Source: Macrostomum hystrix
Taxonomy: Eukaryota; Platyhelminthes; Macrostomidae
NCBI GenBank assembly: GCA_950097015.1
Contig: CATNEN010000007.1
Span: 3,162,001 to 3,226,000, forward strand
Length of the DNA: 64,000 bases
Direction of reading: 5' to 3'
Below, piece after piece: positions 33,853 through 45,695 of this stretch. The notes below the pieces were generated by a model. The model ran no database searches. It had not been told where the DNA came from and was given only the letters and a program-made list of their open reading frames with translations. Position 1 is the first letter of the stretch. Every line of letters begins with the position of its first letter. The translations under genes were made by a program, and so were the position numbers.

Positions 33853-34809
33853 ATGGCCTCTGCTCAGAAGGTGGCGGTGGTGACGGGCTCCAACAAGGGC
33901 ATCGGGTTCGCCATTGTGGAGCAGCTGTGCAAGCAGCTGGGCTCCGGCTGGTCCGTCTACCTGACCTCGCGCGATGAGGCTCGCGGCTTGGAGGCGCTGC
34001 GACAGCTGAAGGAGCGCGGAGTGGAGCCTCGCTTCCACCAGCTGGACATTGACAGTCAGGAGAGCGTGGACCGGCTGGCCACCTACCTGCGGAACACCTA
34101 CGGCGGCCTGGACATCCTCATCAACAATGCCGCCATCTACTACAAACCGAATTGCAATCTGACGTTTCCTGTGCAAATCGAGCTCACCATGGCAACCAAC
34201 TTCTGGAGCACCCTCCGCGTGTGCGACGCCCTGTTCCCGCTGCTGCGGCCTCACGCTCGGGTTGTGCACCTGGGCAGCACCATGAGTGACATGGCCCTGA
34301 ATGAGTGCAAGCCGGACCTTCAGAAGCGTCTAACCCAGCCAATGAATCTGGATGAGGTAAACAGACGAGCTGGCTTAGATCACCCTGTTATACTGTGCTA
34401 GGCAATAGTGACAACTGGGTACTTTTTAATGAAATCCACTTGAGCAATTTTCTATTCGCAGGTGAAGCAGCTCATGAATGAATTCGTGTCGCGCGCCAAG
34501 GCGGGCACCGTGCCAGACGGCGGCTGGCCAACAGGACCCACCTCGGCCTACGCCGTCTCCAAGATCGGCGTCCGCCTCATGACCTACGCCCAGGCCAAGG
34601 AAATTCGCGGAGATGACATTGTGATCAACTGCTGCTGTCCTGGCTATGTTGACACGGACATGTCCGATCATCGGGGACCCAAGACCATCTATGAGGGCGC
34701 CGATACACCGGTTTACCTGGCCACCCTGCCGCCAGGTGTGAAGGAACCGGTGGGCCAGCACCTGTACGAGCGGAAGGTTGTGCTGTGGGCTGTTAAGTCT
34801 GCCTTTTAG
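33853..34809 (+). CDS. Carbonyl reductase-type short-chain dehydrogenase, copy C
   Basis: Exons 33853-34356 and 34462-34809 with a short 105-bp intron; 283 aa. The first 80 residues equal copies A and B except for conservative changes at the end (RNTYGG). The middle differs (YYKPNCNLTFPVQIELT), so the active-site surroundings may prefer other substrates. The glycine motif, NNAA, the Ser in HLGSTMSD and YxxxK (Y198/K202, after a three-residue insertion GPT) are intact. The tail is short (KSAF). Confidence 0.87.
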
Positions 34810-35261
34810 GCCTATCTGGTGTTAAAGAGTATAGTTCTGTAACTCCTTTGAGCACAAGTTTGATTATTTCCATTTCTGATTCGCCTTCATTATGCGAAAT
34901 CGTTTATTGGTTTTAAGAATTAACGCTAATTCTAGAAATTAAATTAACTGAACATTAGAACCGACTCCTGCAAGAATTTATGTATATCTAAATAGTACAA
35001 CCACACTTTACCCTGCAGATATCGGAAACATCAAAGGAGAATCGAAACCTAGAAAAAAACAGCGAAACCCACTTAATTTTCTTTTTGGATATTCTAGAGA
35101 GTCCACACGAATGCCCCTCTCGAGCTATATCTTCGCAACTTCCACCAGGGAATCTTCTAGTAATCATTTATTGAGAATCTAGTGGTGATCCCAAAAAGTC
35201 AATTAAGTTGAGTCAGTCTGAAACCACAAGGTACCAATAACCAATAACCATCGAATGTGAA
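34810..35261 (+). other. Intergenic DNA after SDR copy C
   Basis: AT-rich 3' flank. No gene or array is seen before the repeat at 35262. Confidence 0.4.
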
Positions 35262-35980
35262 TCCACCTGAAATTCCCACGAACCATTGAAGGAGAATCCG
35301 CCTGGGAATCCTCAAGAACCATCGAAGGATAATCTAGGAATCCCCAAGAACCATCGAAGGAGAATCCACCTGGGAATCCCCAAGAACCATCGAAGGAGAA
35401 TCTAGGAATCCCCACGAACCATCGAAGGAGAATCCACCTGGGAATCCCCAAGAACCATCGAAGGATAATCTAGGAATCCCCAAAAACCATCAAATGAGAA
35501 TCTGGGAATACCCAAGAACCATCAAAGGTGAATTTACCTGGGAATCCCCAAGAACCATTGAAGGAGAATCTAGGAATCCCCACGAACCATCGAAGGAGAA
35601 TCCACCTGGAAATCCTCAAGAACCATCGAAGGAGAATCTAGTAATCCCCAAGAACCATCGAAGGAGAATCTAGGAATACCCACGAACCATCGATGGAAAA
35701 TTCACCTGGGAATCCCCAAGAACCATCGAAGGAGAATCTAGGAATACCCACGAACCATCGATGGAAAATTCACCTGGGAATCCCCAAGAACCATCGAATG
35801 ATAATCTAGTAATCCTCAAGAACCATCGAAGGAGAATCCACCTGGGAATCCCCAAGAACCACCGAATGAGAATCTAGGAATACCCACGAACCATCGATGG
35901 AAAATCCACCTGGGAATCCCCAAGAACCATCAAAGGAAATTCACCTGGGAATCCCCAAGAACCATCGAAAGCGAGAGAGG
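35262..35980 (+). repeat. Composite 28-35-bp minisatellite (imperfect)
   Basis: Units alternate between a short form (aagaaccatcgaaggagaat then ctaggaatcccc) and a longer form with ccacctgggaatcccc. Mutations are more frequent than in other arrays here, so it may be older. Confidence 0.85.
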
Positions 35981-36694
35981 ACCTGGGGATTCTCAAACGA
36001 AATGTTAAGAAAATCATTGATTTTTGTAGAACCATTAAACTTCTCGAAGTTCTGTAGAAATTGTGACTTGATTACTGTTTCAGGAGGTGCACATGAAAGT
36101 TTGTCGTAAAGTTTTATTGCCGGGTTATTAAGTTCTGGTACATAAAAAATGAAGGAATTCCCCCTTGATACCTCTACTGTTTTTTAATGGAATTTTTCTA
36201 AATCTAATGTTCTTTTAACAAAGCAATTAGCGCTTATTCATGAGCTAGTGGAAGTTTACGGTTTTTATTGATTGTTTTTTTTTAATTTGACAGATTTAAC
36301 TGTTTAATGCTCGTAGTATTTCTTATTCACATTTGACAATCGATCTGCGAGTAAGGCTTGCATCCTTACAAATAGTTGTCTATCTCTTTACCTTTTTACC
36401 TGACAAATAACTAAGTACGAGTAAGTAGCACATTGTAGTAAGTGAGTGCATTGCTATCCATAAAATTGCTGTGATTGCTTTTCGTTTAGATTGCATTATT
36501 TCTCATTTTGTTGTCTCCTGGCTTAATTAATTTGATTTTATTGTATTTTAATCACCATAATATTGGATTAGGAAAACTCATTGTACAGAGTAGAAATCCG
36601 TTTTTATCTAGGCAAAATCCTAGTTGTCCTTCCGTGGTGAATTGGCTACCTTAAAATTCCCTCATGAAACCAAAATTCAATGAATTGCAGCGCT
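35981..36694. other. Region upstream of SDR copy D
   Basis: AT-rich, no gene. It ends in ttgcag four bases before the next SDR start codon. Confidence 0.4.
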
Positions 36695-37659
36695 ATGGCC
36701 TCTGCTCAGAAGGTGGCGGTGGTGACGGGCTCCAACAAGGGCATCGGGTTCGCCATTGTGGAGCAGCTGTGCAAGCAGCTGGGCTCCGGCTGGTCCGTCT
36801 ACCTGACCTCGCGCGATGAGGCTCGCGGCTTGGAGGCGCTGCGACAGCTGAAGGAGCGCGGAGTGGAGCCTCGCTTCCACCAGCTGGACATTGACAGTCA
36901 GGAGAGCGTGGACCGGCTGGCCACCTACCTGCGGAGGTCGCACAATGGTGGCCTAAATGTTCTTGTAAACAATGCCGCCATTGCTTACAAAACTAATTCG
37001 AAGGAACCTTTCTCTGAGCAGGCCGAGGTCACCATGGCAACGAACTTCTGGGGAACCCTCCGCGTGTGCGACGCCCTGTTCCCGCTGCTGCGGCCTCACG
37101 CTCGGGTTGTGCACCTGTGCAGCACCATGAGTGACATGGCCCTGAACCAGTGCAAAGCACACCTGCAGAAGCGACTCACTCAGAAAATGAGCCTGGATGA
37201 GGTGAGTTGAGCTGTTAAATGCATGACCCAAGGCTGATTTCCTTCATTCGAGGTTATTGTTATCATTTCAAAATGATATATTGATTTTTTGGAAATGACT
37301 AATGAATATTATCTTCACTGCAGGTCAAGCTACTCATGTCAGAGTTCGTGTCGCATGCCAAGTCTGGCACTTTAAACTCGTCCGGCTGGCCGCCCACCGC
37401 CTACGCCGTCTCAAAGGTCGGCGTGCGCCTCATGACCTACGCCCAGGCCAAGGACATTCGCGGAGATGACATTGTGATCAACTGCTGCTGTCCTGGCTAT
37501 GTTAGCACAGACATGACCAGCCATAAGGGACCCAAGACCATCTATGAGGGCGCCGATACACCGGTTTACCTGGCCACCCTGCCGCCAGGTGTGAAGGAAC
37601 CGGTGGGCCAGCACCTGTACGAGCGGAAGGTTGTGCCGTGGGCTGTGAAGAAGACATAA
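36695..37659 (+). CDS. Carbonyl reductase-type short-chain dehydrogenase, copy D
   Basis: Exons 36695-37201 and 37324-37659; 280 aa. The first about 255 bp of exon 1 look identical to the other three copies at every position, synonymous sites included, then the sequence switches abruptly (RRSHNGGLNVLVNNAA, one codon longer). Ser in HLCSTMSD and YxxxK (Y196/K200) are present. The end is KKT. It is the most diverged copy outside the shared blocks. Role as for copy A. Confidence 0.87.
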
Positions 37660-38641
37660 TTTAGCTATTTCTAATTTTTGTGCTCACATAGTGTTCCCAT
37701 TTAGATTAAATATGCATTCTATAGTTGGCCATTTGCGCTTCCATTTTTTCTACTGTAGCTACTTGTCCTGTCTTTAAATTATTTTCTTTTTTCGATTCAG
37801 TGGTACATGGTTTTGCTGTAAAATTGTCCTAATTTATGTAGTACGCGAGACCTGTTAATAACTTTCCCATGTCTAGGCAACCTGTCACTATTATATCCTG
37901 CTTAGGAACATAGAAGCAGCTGCTAGCTAATCCCGCTAAAAAATAGGGATGTTTCTTTGGGTGATTCCAGTTGGAATCTGCGGTGTTTCCAGAAAAAGAA
38001 ACAGCCGACCGCTGGAAACATACCAATCGGATGATTCCATGCTTAAAATCTACGCAACTGGGCGTTTTCTCGGAGCTTCTTGGTGGCGAAATGGAATCAC
38101 CCAGAGAATCCTCCAGTTCGGAAGATTCCATGCTCAGAAACCGCCGAGGAATCGCCCGTAAATAATTCTCTGGTTGTCCCATGGGCCACTGGTTCGGGTG
38201 ATTCTTCGGCGGTTTCCGCACAATTTACGGTTACATCGGCTGCTTCCTGGGTGGTATCTTTAACTCTTGCGAGATAGGGGGGATTTCGGTTGATTCCACT
38301 CCTATTTTGCACAAAAAACCCGCCGAAGAAGCAGCCGAATTTTTTACAGGGATCTTTCCATAATTTAGGCGACAAAAATAATCAAATTTTTGGATCGAGA
38401 TAAAACATATCCCATCGTTAGACATCAGCTGACGCTTAGTATCATTTTAAGAGTGTTGCGGCTCCAGTCAGGAACTACAAATCGATTGTGAGCAATAAGT
38501 AGGCAGTTTTTTGCGTCGGATTTACAAACAAAGTTTGTCCCTTCAATGGCCGGTAGTTTGGCCATGTCATCGTATATATTTCCATTCCGTTTGGTTGAAA
38601 GACTCCAAAGGTTAGGCAGAATAGTTCTTATTAGTTGCAGT
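37660..38641. other. Intergenic region between SDR D and the EF-hand gene
   Basis: No gene is called. Scattered related pieces (gattccatgct, aaccgccgagga, cgccgaagaa) at about 37960-38340 suggest an old, decayed repeat. Three overlapping short frames here look non-coding. Confidence 0.35.
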
Positions 38642-39259
38642 TTAGGAGGCCTTAGAGTGTCCGGTTCTCTGGCGTCCTGCAGCCGACGCAGCCGCAGTTG
38701 TCGTTGCTGAGGTGGCAGCCCTCGACGCTGCTCGACTCTTCGCGCTGGAAGCGGACAGCAAGCGCACGAAGCTCAGATCGCGATCGCCGTTCTCTTCGAA
38801 GGTCATCATTCGGCGGAAGTCCTCCCAGTTGACCACGCCGTCCCTGTCGTGATCGGCGTGACGCAGCATCTCGTCGACATCTTCGTCGGTTAGCGGCTCG
38901 TCAAGCAGCAGCAGCATGGTCCGCTTGAGCTCCTCGTGGGTCACGTGGTTGCCGTCCGAGCCGCGGCTGAGCACGAAGAATGCTTCTCGAATTTCCGCTT
39001 CCTCATCGACGTCAGCGCCGCGCATCTTCAGCACCAGAATGCCACACAGAGTGTCAAAACTGATGCGCGGCTTGGCGTCCGGATCGCTGCCAAGCTTGAT
39101 TAGGAATTTGCGCAGATCCGTGTCGCTCAGCGGGTGCCCGATCCTGCGCATTATGACAGACACCGCCGCCATGGTGACGCTGCCCTCCGAGGTGCGATCG
39201 TTTTCCTCGAATGCATCTTTTAGTTCCTTTAGTGTGGCTTCCTCCAATATCTCGGCCAT
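38642..39259 (-). CDS. EF-hand protein (calmodulin/centrin-like) with Ala/Ser/Arg tail, 205 aa
   Basis: I take the ATG at 39259 (MAEILEEATLKELKDAF); the frame stays open a little further upstream but without an ATG. The body has the four-EF-hand layout of calmodulin and centrin. Only the fourth loop (DHDRDGVVNWED) looks able to bind calcium, and it ends in Asp instead of the usual Glu. Loops one (ENDRTSEGS), two (DPDAKPRI) and three (RGSDGNHVTHEE) lack key acidic residues. About 45 residues of Ala/Ser/Arg/Thr follow (SSAKSRAASRAATSATTTAA), not found in calmodulin. It is likely a structural or weakly calcium-sensing member. It is a single exon in this window and no partner is evident. Confidence 0.75.
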   Translation of the reverse strand: MAEILEEATLKELKDAFEENDRTSEGSVTMAAVSVIMRRIGHPLSDTDLRKFLIKLGSDPDAKPRISFDTLCGILVLKMRGADVDEEAEIREAFFVLSRGSDGNHVTHEELKRTMLLLLDEPLTDEDVDEMLRHADHDRDGVVNWEDFRRMMTFEENGDRDLSFVRLLSASSAKSRAASRAATSATTTAAASAAGRQRTGHSKAS

Positions 39260-39869
39260 TCTATCGGTTGCTAGGACCACCTTTTGCCTGGACAGTGACA
39301 GTCTTGCTTCTACTCCCGACTGCGCCCTCTTCTATTTCCAGGTGTCTTAGAGGCTCCTAGTACAGTCCCAAATAAGAAGAGATGAAAAGCGTACAGTGAG
39401 ATTAAAGATCTTTTTCTTCGACACCACCAACAGCAGGGGCTTTCTAGTCGCGAGTCCTCTGTGGGCAGAGGCGGAGAAGGTGTAGAAACACTCTGTGCAC
39501 TCATTGTGTAGCACGCAAGCACAGCGCATTGCCATCCTTCTCTCCCTAGCTCTAGTCTCTTTTCGCTCCTGCCTGTCATTTGGTAATGATTTCACTCTGC
39601 CCTCGCTCTCTCTCTCTAAGCTTTTTATAACGCGTTGTGCGACCCTCCTGCTCCGTCCTTCCTCCCCATCTCTCTCCAGCTCATAAAAATTGTGCCTACC
39701 TAATCTGCTTTTAGCACCCAGTCTGTAGGTAGACTCCTACTTTGATGCAAAATAGCTTCTTAGCAACTAAAGATACTTCATCCCCGTCACTATAATCAAT
39801 GATCGACTATTAAATTATGGACTACTCTGTTTCGCTCCAGGCCATCTGGCCGTTGTCACAGTTGCCTTA
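39260..39869. other. Gap between the EF-hand gene and the AF10 array
   Basis: It contains CT-rich runs (ctctctctctct near 39607) and probably the divergent upstream regions of both neighbours. No exon is recognised. Confidence 0.4.
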
Positions 39870-41838
39870 CACAATAATGGCTCAGACAGTCACCCAATGT
39901 GAAAGTAGCCTAAACAGTCACCATATGTGAAAGTAGCCTAAACAGTCACCATATGTGAAAGTAGCCTAAACAGTCACCATATGTGAAAGTAGCCTAAACA
40001 GTCACCATATGTGAAAGTAGCCTAAACAGTCACCATATGTGAAAGTAGCCTAAACAGTCACCCTGTGTGAAAGTAGCCTAAACAGTCACCATATGTGAAA
40101 GTAGCCTAAACAGTCACCATATGTGAAAGTAGCCTAAACAGTCACCCTGTGTGAAAGTAGCCTAAACAGTCACCATATGTGAAAGTAGCCTAAACAGTCA
40201 CCCTGTGTGAAAGTAGCCTAAACAGTCACCCTGTGTGAAAGTAGCCTAAACAGTCACCCTGTGTGAAAGTAGCCTAAACAGTCACCCTGTGTGAATGTAG
40301 CCTAAACAGTCACCCTGTGTGAAAGTAGCCTAAACAGTCACCATATGTGAAAGTAGCCTAAACAGTCACCCTGTGTGAAAGTAGCCTAAACAGTCACCCT
40401 GTGTGAAAGTAGCCTAAACAGTCAAGTCACCCTGTGTGAAAGTAGCCTAAACAGTCACCCTGTGTGAAAGTAGCCTAAACAGTCACCCTGTGTGAAAGTA
40501 GCCTAAACAGTCACCATATGTGAAAGTAGCCTAAACAGTCACCCTGTGTGAAAGTAGCCTAAACAGTCACCCTGTGTGAAAGTAGCCTAAACAGTCACCC
40601 TGTGTGAAAGTAGCCTAAACAGTCACCCTGTGTGAAAGTAGCCTAAACAGTCACCCTGTGTGAAAGTAGCCTAAACAGTCACCCTGTGTGAAAGTAGCCT
40701 AAACAGTCACCCTGTGTGAAAGTAGCTTAAACAGTCACCCTGTGTGAAAGTAGCCTAAGCAGTCACCATATGTGAAAGTAGCCTAAACAGTCACCCTGTG
40801 TGAAAGTAGCCTAAACAGTCACCCTGTGTGAAAGTAGCCTAAACAGTCACCCTGTGTGAAAGTAGCCTAAACAGTCACCCTGTGTGAAAGTAGCCTAAAC
40901 AGTCACCCTGTGTGAAAGTAGCCTAAACAGTCACCCTGTGTGAAAGTAGCCTAAACAGTCACCCTGTGTGAAAGTAGCCTAAACAGTCAAGTCACCCTGT
41001 GTGAAAGTAGCCTAAACAGTCACCCTGTGTGAAAGTAGCCTAAACAGTCACCCTGTGTGAAAGTAGCCTAAACAGTCACCCTGTGTGAAAGTAGCCTAAA
41101 CAGTCACCCTGTGTGAAAGTAGCCTAAACAGTCACCCTGTGTGAAAGTAGCCTAAACAGTCACCCTGTGTGAAAGTAGCCTAAACAGTCACCCTGTGTGA
41201 AAGTAGCCTAAACAGTCACCCTGTGTGAAAGTAGCCTAAACAGTCACCCTGTGTGAAAGTAGCCTAAACAGTCACCATATGTGAAAGTAGCCTAAACAGT
41301 CACCCTGTGTGAAAGTAGCCTAAACAGTCACCCTGTGTGAAAGTAGCCTAAACAGTCACCCTGTGTGAAAGTAGCCTAAACAGTCACCCTGTGTGAAAGT
41401 AGCCTAAACAGTCACCATATGTGAAAGTAGCCTAAACAGTCACCCTGTGTGAAAGTAGCCTAAACAGTCACCCTGTGTGAAAGTAGCCTAAACAGTCACC
41501 CTGTGTGAAAGTAGCCTAAACAGTCACCCTGTGTGAAAGTAGCCTAAACAGTCACCCTGTGTGAAAGTAGCCTGAACAGTCACCATATGTGAAAGTAGCC
41601 TAAACAGTCACCCTGTGTGAAAGTAGCCTAAACAGTCACCCTGTGTGAAAGTAGCCTAAACAGTCACCCTGTGTGAAAGTAGCCTAAACAGTCACCCTGT
41701 GTGAAAGTAGCCTAAACAGTCACCCTGTGTGAAAGTAGCCTAAACAGTCACCATGTGTGAAAGTAGCCTAAACAGTCACCCTGTGTGAAAGTAGCCTAAA
41801 CAGTCACCCTGTGTGAAAGTAGCCTAAACAGTCGCCCT
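39870..41838 (+). repeat. 28-bp minisatellite (about 70 units) before the AF10-like gene
   Basis: Very regular 28-bp units reading cctaaacagtcaccctgtgt then gaaagtag. Some units carry caccatatgtg instead of caccctgtgtg; both forms keep a TCAC...GTGA inverted repeat. The left end has more catatg variants than the right, so homogenisation is uneven. Two units have a 5-bp duplication (agtcaagtcac). Confidence 0.96.
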
Positions 41839-41963
41839 CTTGAGACCTAAAAAACTCCGTCTCATTGCAGTCCGTCGCAGTCAAACTGACCATCAGAAAG
41901 CCTCTGTGGCCAGTCAGCCGGTCCATTTACCAATAGCTATTAACTACAAACCAATTTATTGTT

Positions 41964-44900
41964 ATGAAGGAGATGATCGGCGGCTGCTGCGTTTGCTCTG
42001 AGGAGCGCGGCTGGTCAGACAACCCTCTGGTCTATTGCGACGGAGCCCAGTGCACCGTGGCCGTACACCAGGCCTGCTACGGCATTCCAATCATTCCTGA
42101 GGGCTCCTGGTACTGCAGAAAGTGCGAAAGCAACGAGCGAGTGGCTCGGGTCCGCTGCGAGCTCTGCCCCAGCCGTACCGGCGCATTGAAGCGCACCAAT
42201 CACGGCACTTGGTGTCACGTGATCTGCGCCCTGTTCATTCCCGAGGTTGACTTTGGCGACAAGGCCCTGATGGAGCCAGTGCTGCTGGACAAGGTGCCTA
42301 GCGAGAAGTTCAACAGGCTGTGCTACATCTGCGAGTCGCGCGGCCACACCGAGAGGGCCGCAGCTGGCGCCTGCATGCAGTGCAACAAGGCCGGCTGCCG
42401 CCTCTGCTTTCACGTCACCTGTGCGCAGACCCTCGGCCTGCTGTGCGAAGAGAGCGAAACTAACGGCTCAGTGAGATTCTGCGGCTACTGCCAGGTGCGT
42501 TCTCAGAACTGGCCATTGTCAGTCAGCGGTGGATTGCAAATCAAACCCAATGGATTGCTAATCTAACCCGATGGATTGCTAATCTAACCCGATGGATTGC
42601 TAATCTAACCCGATGGATTGCTAATCTAACCCGATGGATTGCTAATCTAACCCGATGGATTGCTAATCTAACCCGATGGATTGCTAATCTAACCCGATGG
42701 ATTGCTAATCTAACCCGATGGATTGCAAATCTAACCCAATGGATTGCAAATCTAACCCAATGGATTGCTAATCTAACCCGATGGATTGCTAATCTAACCC
42801 GATGGATTGCTAATCTAACCCAATGGATTGCTAATCTAACCCGATGGATTGCTAATCTAATCCAAAGGGTTAAGCAATCAGCAGCTTATTGGTCGCCACC
42901 TCTAACTTCTTTATCTCAATCCATCATTCGCAGGGCCACTTCAAGAAGCTGGACAAGCGGGGGTCGGGCATCAAGCCGATCGCAGCCTATACGGCGCCAG
43001 AGCTGCCGTCGGCCAGGCCCAGCCTAACCGGAGCCGGAGGCGGCACGTTGCTAAGTAACGGCGTCGGCCTCTTACGGGGCCCAGCGGAGCCGGTCAGCCC
43101 AGACGAGTCGAAGCCGCCAGCTTTGAAACAATTCGGCGGAGACGAAGAAGACGACGACGATGACGAAGAGGACATGCTGCGCATGGAGAAGAAGAACGCC
43201 GAAACTGCCTCCGGGGGCCTGAATGGCAACTCTGTGGCTGCCGCTTCCGCCGCTGCCGCTGCCGTTGCTTCCGCTAGTAGCGGCGCCTCAGCCGTAGCTT
43301 CTGGCGGCGGGCCGTTGGCGTCGACATTGAGCAGAAACGGCCACAACGGCAGTCCGCCGCCGCTGCTTCGCCTAGGCGCGCCGCTGTCCTTTGTCATCGG
43401 CTCAGGCGGCGGCTCCCAGTCGAAATCCAGCAGCAGCGAAACCGTGGCCGCTGCCTCCGTCTCTCCTGTGCCGCTGCCCAAGAAGCGCCAAATTGCGGCG
43501 GCGGCGGCGGCGGCAGCAGCGGCAGCAGCAGCGGCTTCGGCAACATCCTCTTCAGCGCCAGTCTATCAAGGAGCTTCAACTGATTCTTCTTCAATCAATC
43601 TGGCTGAGACATTGTTGCCTTCCGTTCCGGCTGCCGGAAGCAATAGCAGCGCTGCCAATGCCGCTAATATTAGACGGCAGAGACAGGCGAAGCAGCAGCA
43701 GCAGCCGAAGCGGGACAAGGTCGAGAAGAAGCGAAGAAAGCTTGATATCAGCGCTGCAGCTGGCGGCAGCTTAGGAGCTTCCACTGCTTCGACCTCTGCG
43801 GTTCTGTCACCGCCTCAGCTGCTCCTGACTTCGCCAACGATGCCTCAGCAGCCTCAGCAGCAGCAGCAGATGCGGAGTCCGCCCCGCCAGCCGCCGCCGC
43901 CTCCGCCGCTGCCCTACATCGGCCCGCCACTGCCGCGCGGCCTCACACTGGCCGAATTGAACGACCCGGGCAACGCCGGAGGCGCCTGCCTCACAATGGC
44001 CGACCTGCTGGAGTGGCAGTGGCAGCAGACTGGCGACTTCCTTATGCAGCAGGTTTGAGCACTGCTCTGCGCCTCCGTTTTTATCCATCTCTAATCCCCA
44101 GTCTGTTCAATTATCCCAACTCTGATCCCCAGTCTGTGCAATCATCCCAACTCTGATCCCCAGTCTGTGCAATCATCCCAACTCTGATCCCCAGTCTGTG
44201 CAATTATCCCAACTCTGATCCCCAGTCTGTGCAATCATCCCAACTCTGATCCCCAGTCTGTGCAATCATCCCAACTCTGATCCCCAGTCTGTGCAATCAT
44301 CCCAACTCTGATCCCCAGTCTGTGCAATTATCCCAACTCTGATCCCCAGTCTGTGCAATTATCCCAACTCTGATCCCCAGTCTGTGCAATTATCCCAACT
44401 CTGATCCCCAGTCTGTGCAATTATCCCACCTCAGATCCCCTGTTTTCCATTGTTCCAAATCTGATTTTCTTCTCTCGGGTTCCCTGTATTCGGAACTGTA
44501 TTTGTACTTCCTGCTAATAGAGATAAGCTGGATCGCATCCACACAGGTGGAGAGCACAGACATCGCCAGCCTGCTCACCTGCCTGCACCAGCTGCAGAAG
44601 GAGAACCGCCTGCTGGAGCAGCAGATCGGCAATCTGCAGCAGCGCAAGGACCGGCTCCAGTCACTCACCAGCAAGCTGCAGCAGCCTTTGCCGCAGTCGG
44701 CCGCCTCGGCTGTTCTTCCAACCCCATCCGCTTCGTCTTCGTCCGCCTCCACGAATGCGCCCAGCGTCAGCCTGCTCGCACCAGGAGCCGCAGTCACACC
44801 GACATCATCGGCTGCCGCAGTTGGGTCCGCGACTATCGACGTATCAACGCCGGCATCAACTCCCCAGCATCACCAGCTTCAAGCTTTCGCTCAGCTGCAG

Positions 44901-45041
44901 CACCAGCAGCAGCTTCATCATGTACCAACAACTCCTCATCATCATCAGCAACAGCAGCAGCAGCAGCAGCCTAGCCCTGCATTGCCTATGGCCCAATACT
45001 CGCCCCTCTTAATTCCACAGCAACAGCAGCTGCAGCATCAG

Positions 45042-45078
<37 letters not shown>

Positions 45079-45695
45079 TGCAACAACATCAGCAACAGCA
45101 GCATCATCAGCAATTCTTTGCCCAGCAACAACAGTTAGCTAATCAGCAGCTAATTGCTCAACAGCATCAGCAGCAACGTATTCATCAGCAACAGCAGCAG
45201 CAGCAGCCTCAGCAACACATGCAGCCGCAGTTGCCGCATAGCGGTTATCACCAGCAGCACCTAGGGCCGGGTGCCGTCAGTCAGGCTGCGAGTGTCATGA
45301 CTGGCGCAGCTAGCTACCACACTCAGCAGCAGCAACAGCAGCAGCAGCAGCATCATCAGCAACATCAACAGCAGATGTTTATGGCGGCTGCCGCTGCGGC
45401 TGCGGCTGCGGCAGCCAGTGGGTCCGGCCGCGTTTCCGGCCAAGCTCCGCCGACCTTCCTGCCCATGGCTTCGTCAGCGGCAGCAGGTGCCAGTGTCTCG
45501 CATCACCTGATGCTGACTGGCCGGACTCCGCCTCAGCAGCAGCAGCAGCTAGTTGCAATTTCCCCACCAACAGGCCAGCTATTCTCCGGTGTGACTGGTC
45601 AATCACCGCCCACAGGTCAGGCCGCCGCGGGTCGCAAAAAGGCCGGCGCTAAGGCGGCCGCCGCTGCTGCCGCTGCATCGGCTGCGAAGTATTGA
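41964..45695 (+). CDS. MLLT10: AF10/AF17 (MLLT10/MLLT6, Alhambra)-like chromatin reader, three coding exons
   Basis: Exons 41964-42494, 42934-44052 and 44547-45695 join in phase 0 to give 932 aa. Exon 1 (177 aa) is the PHD finger plus zinc knuckle plus extended PHD of the AF10 family, starting MKEMIGGCCVCSEERGW as in AF10, with ARVRCELCPSRTGALKRT and FHVTCAQTLGLLCEE. In AF10 this module reads histone H3 around unmodified K27. The junction of exons 2 and 3 carries the octapeptide-motif/leucine-zipper: LLEWQWQQTGDFLMQQ at about 535-550, then LLTCLHQLQKENRLLEQQIG. In AF10 this region recruits the H3K79 methyltransferase DOT1L. The remainder is acidic, polyAla and polyGln, ending near an Ala-rich tail. 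The start lies about 93 bases after a splice acceptor (ctcattgcag, 41861-41870). Each intron is largely minisatellite. The family is certain; AF10 versus AF17 cannot be settled in an invertebrate with one gene. Confidence 0.92.
42530..42870 (+). repeat. 21-bp minisatellite in AF10-like intron 1
   Basis: About 16 units of 21 bp around gattgctaatctaacccgat. Each contains the perfect short inverted repeat GATTgctAATC. Confidence 0.93.
44095..44440 (+). repeat. 31-bp minisatellite in AF10-like intron 2
   Basis: About 11 units of 31 bp around ccccagtctgtgcaatcatc, varying mainly at one C/T position (caatcatc or caattatc). Confidence 0.93.

Noticed and set aside
39870-41838. CRISPR-like array
   Set aside because: Units are contiguous tandem repeats without unique spacers, in a eukaryotic context; it is a minisatellite.
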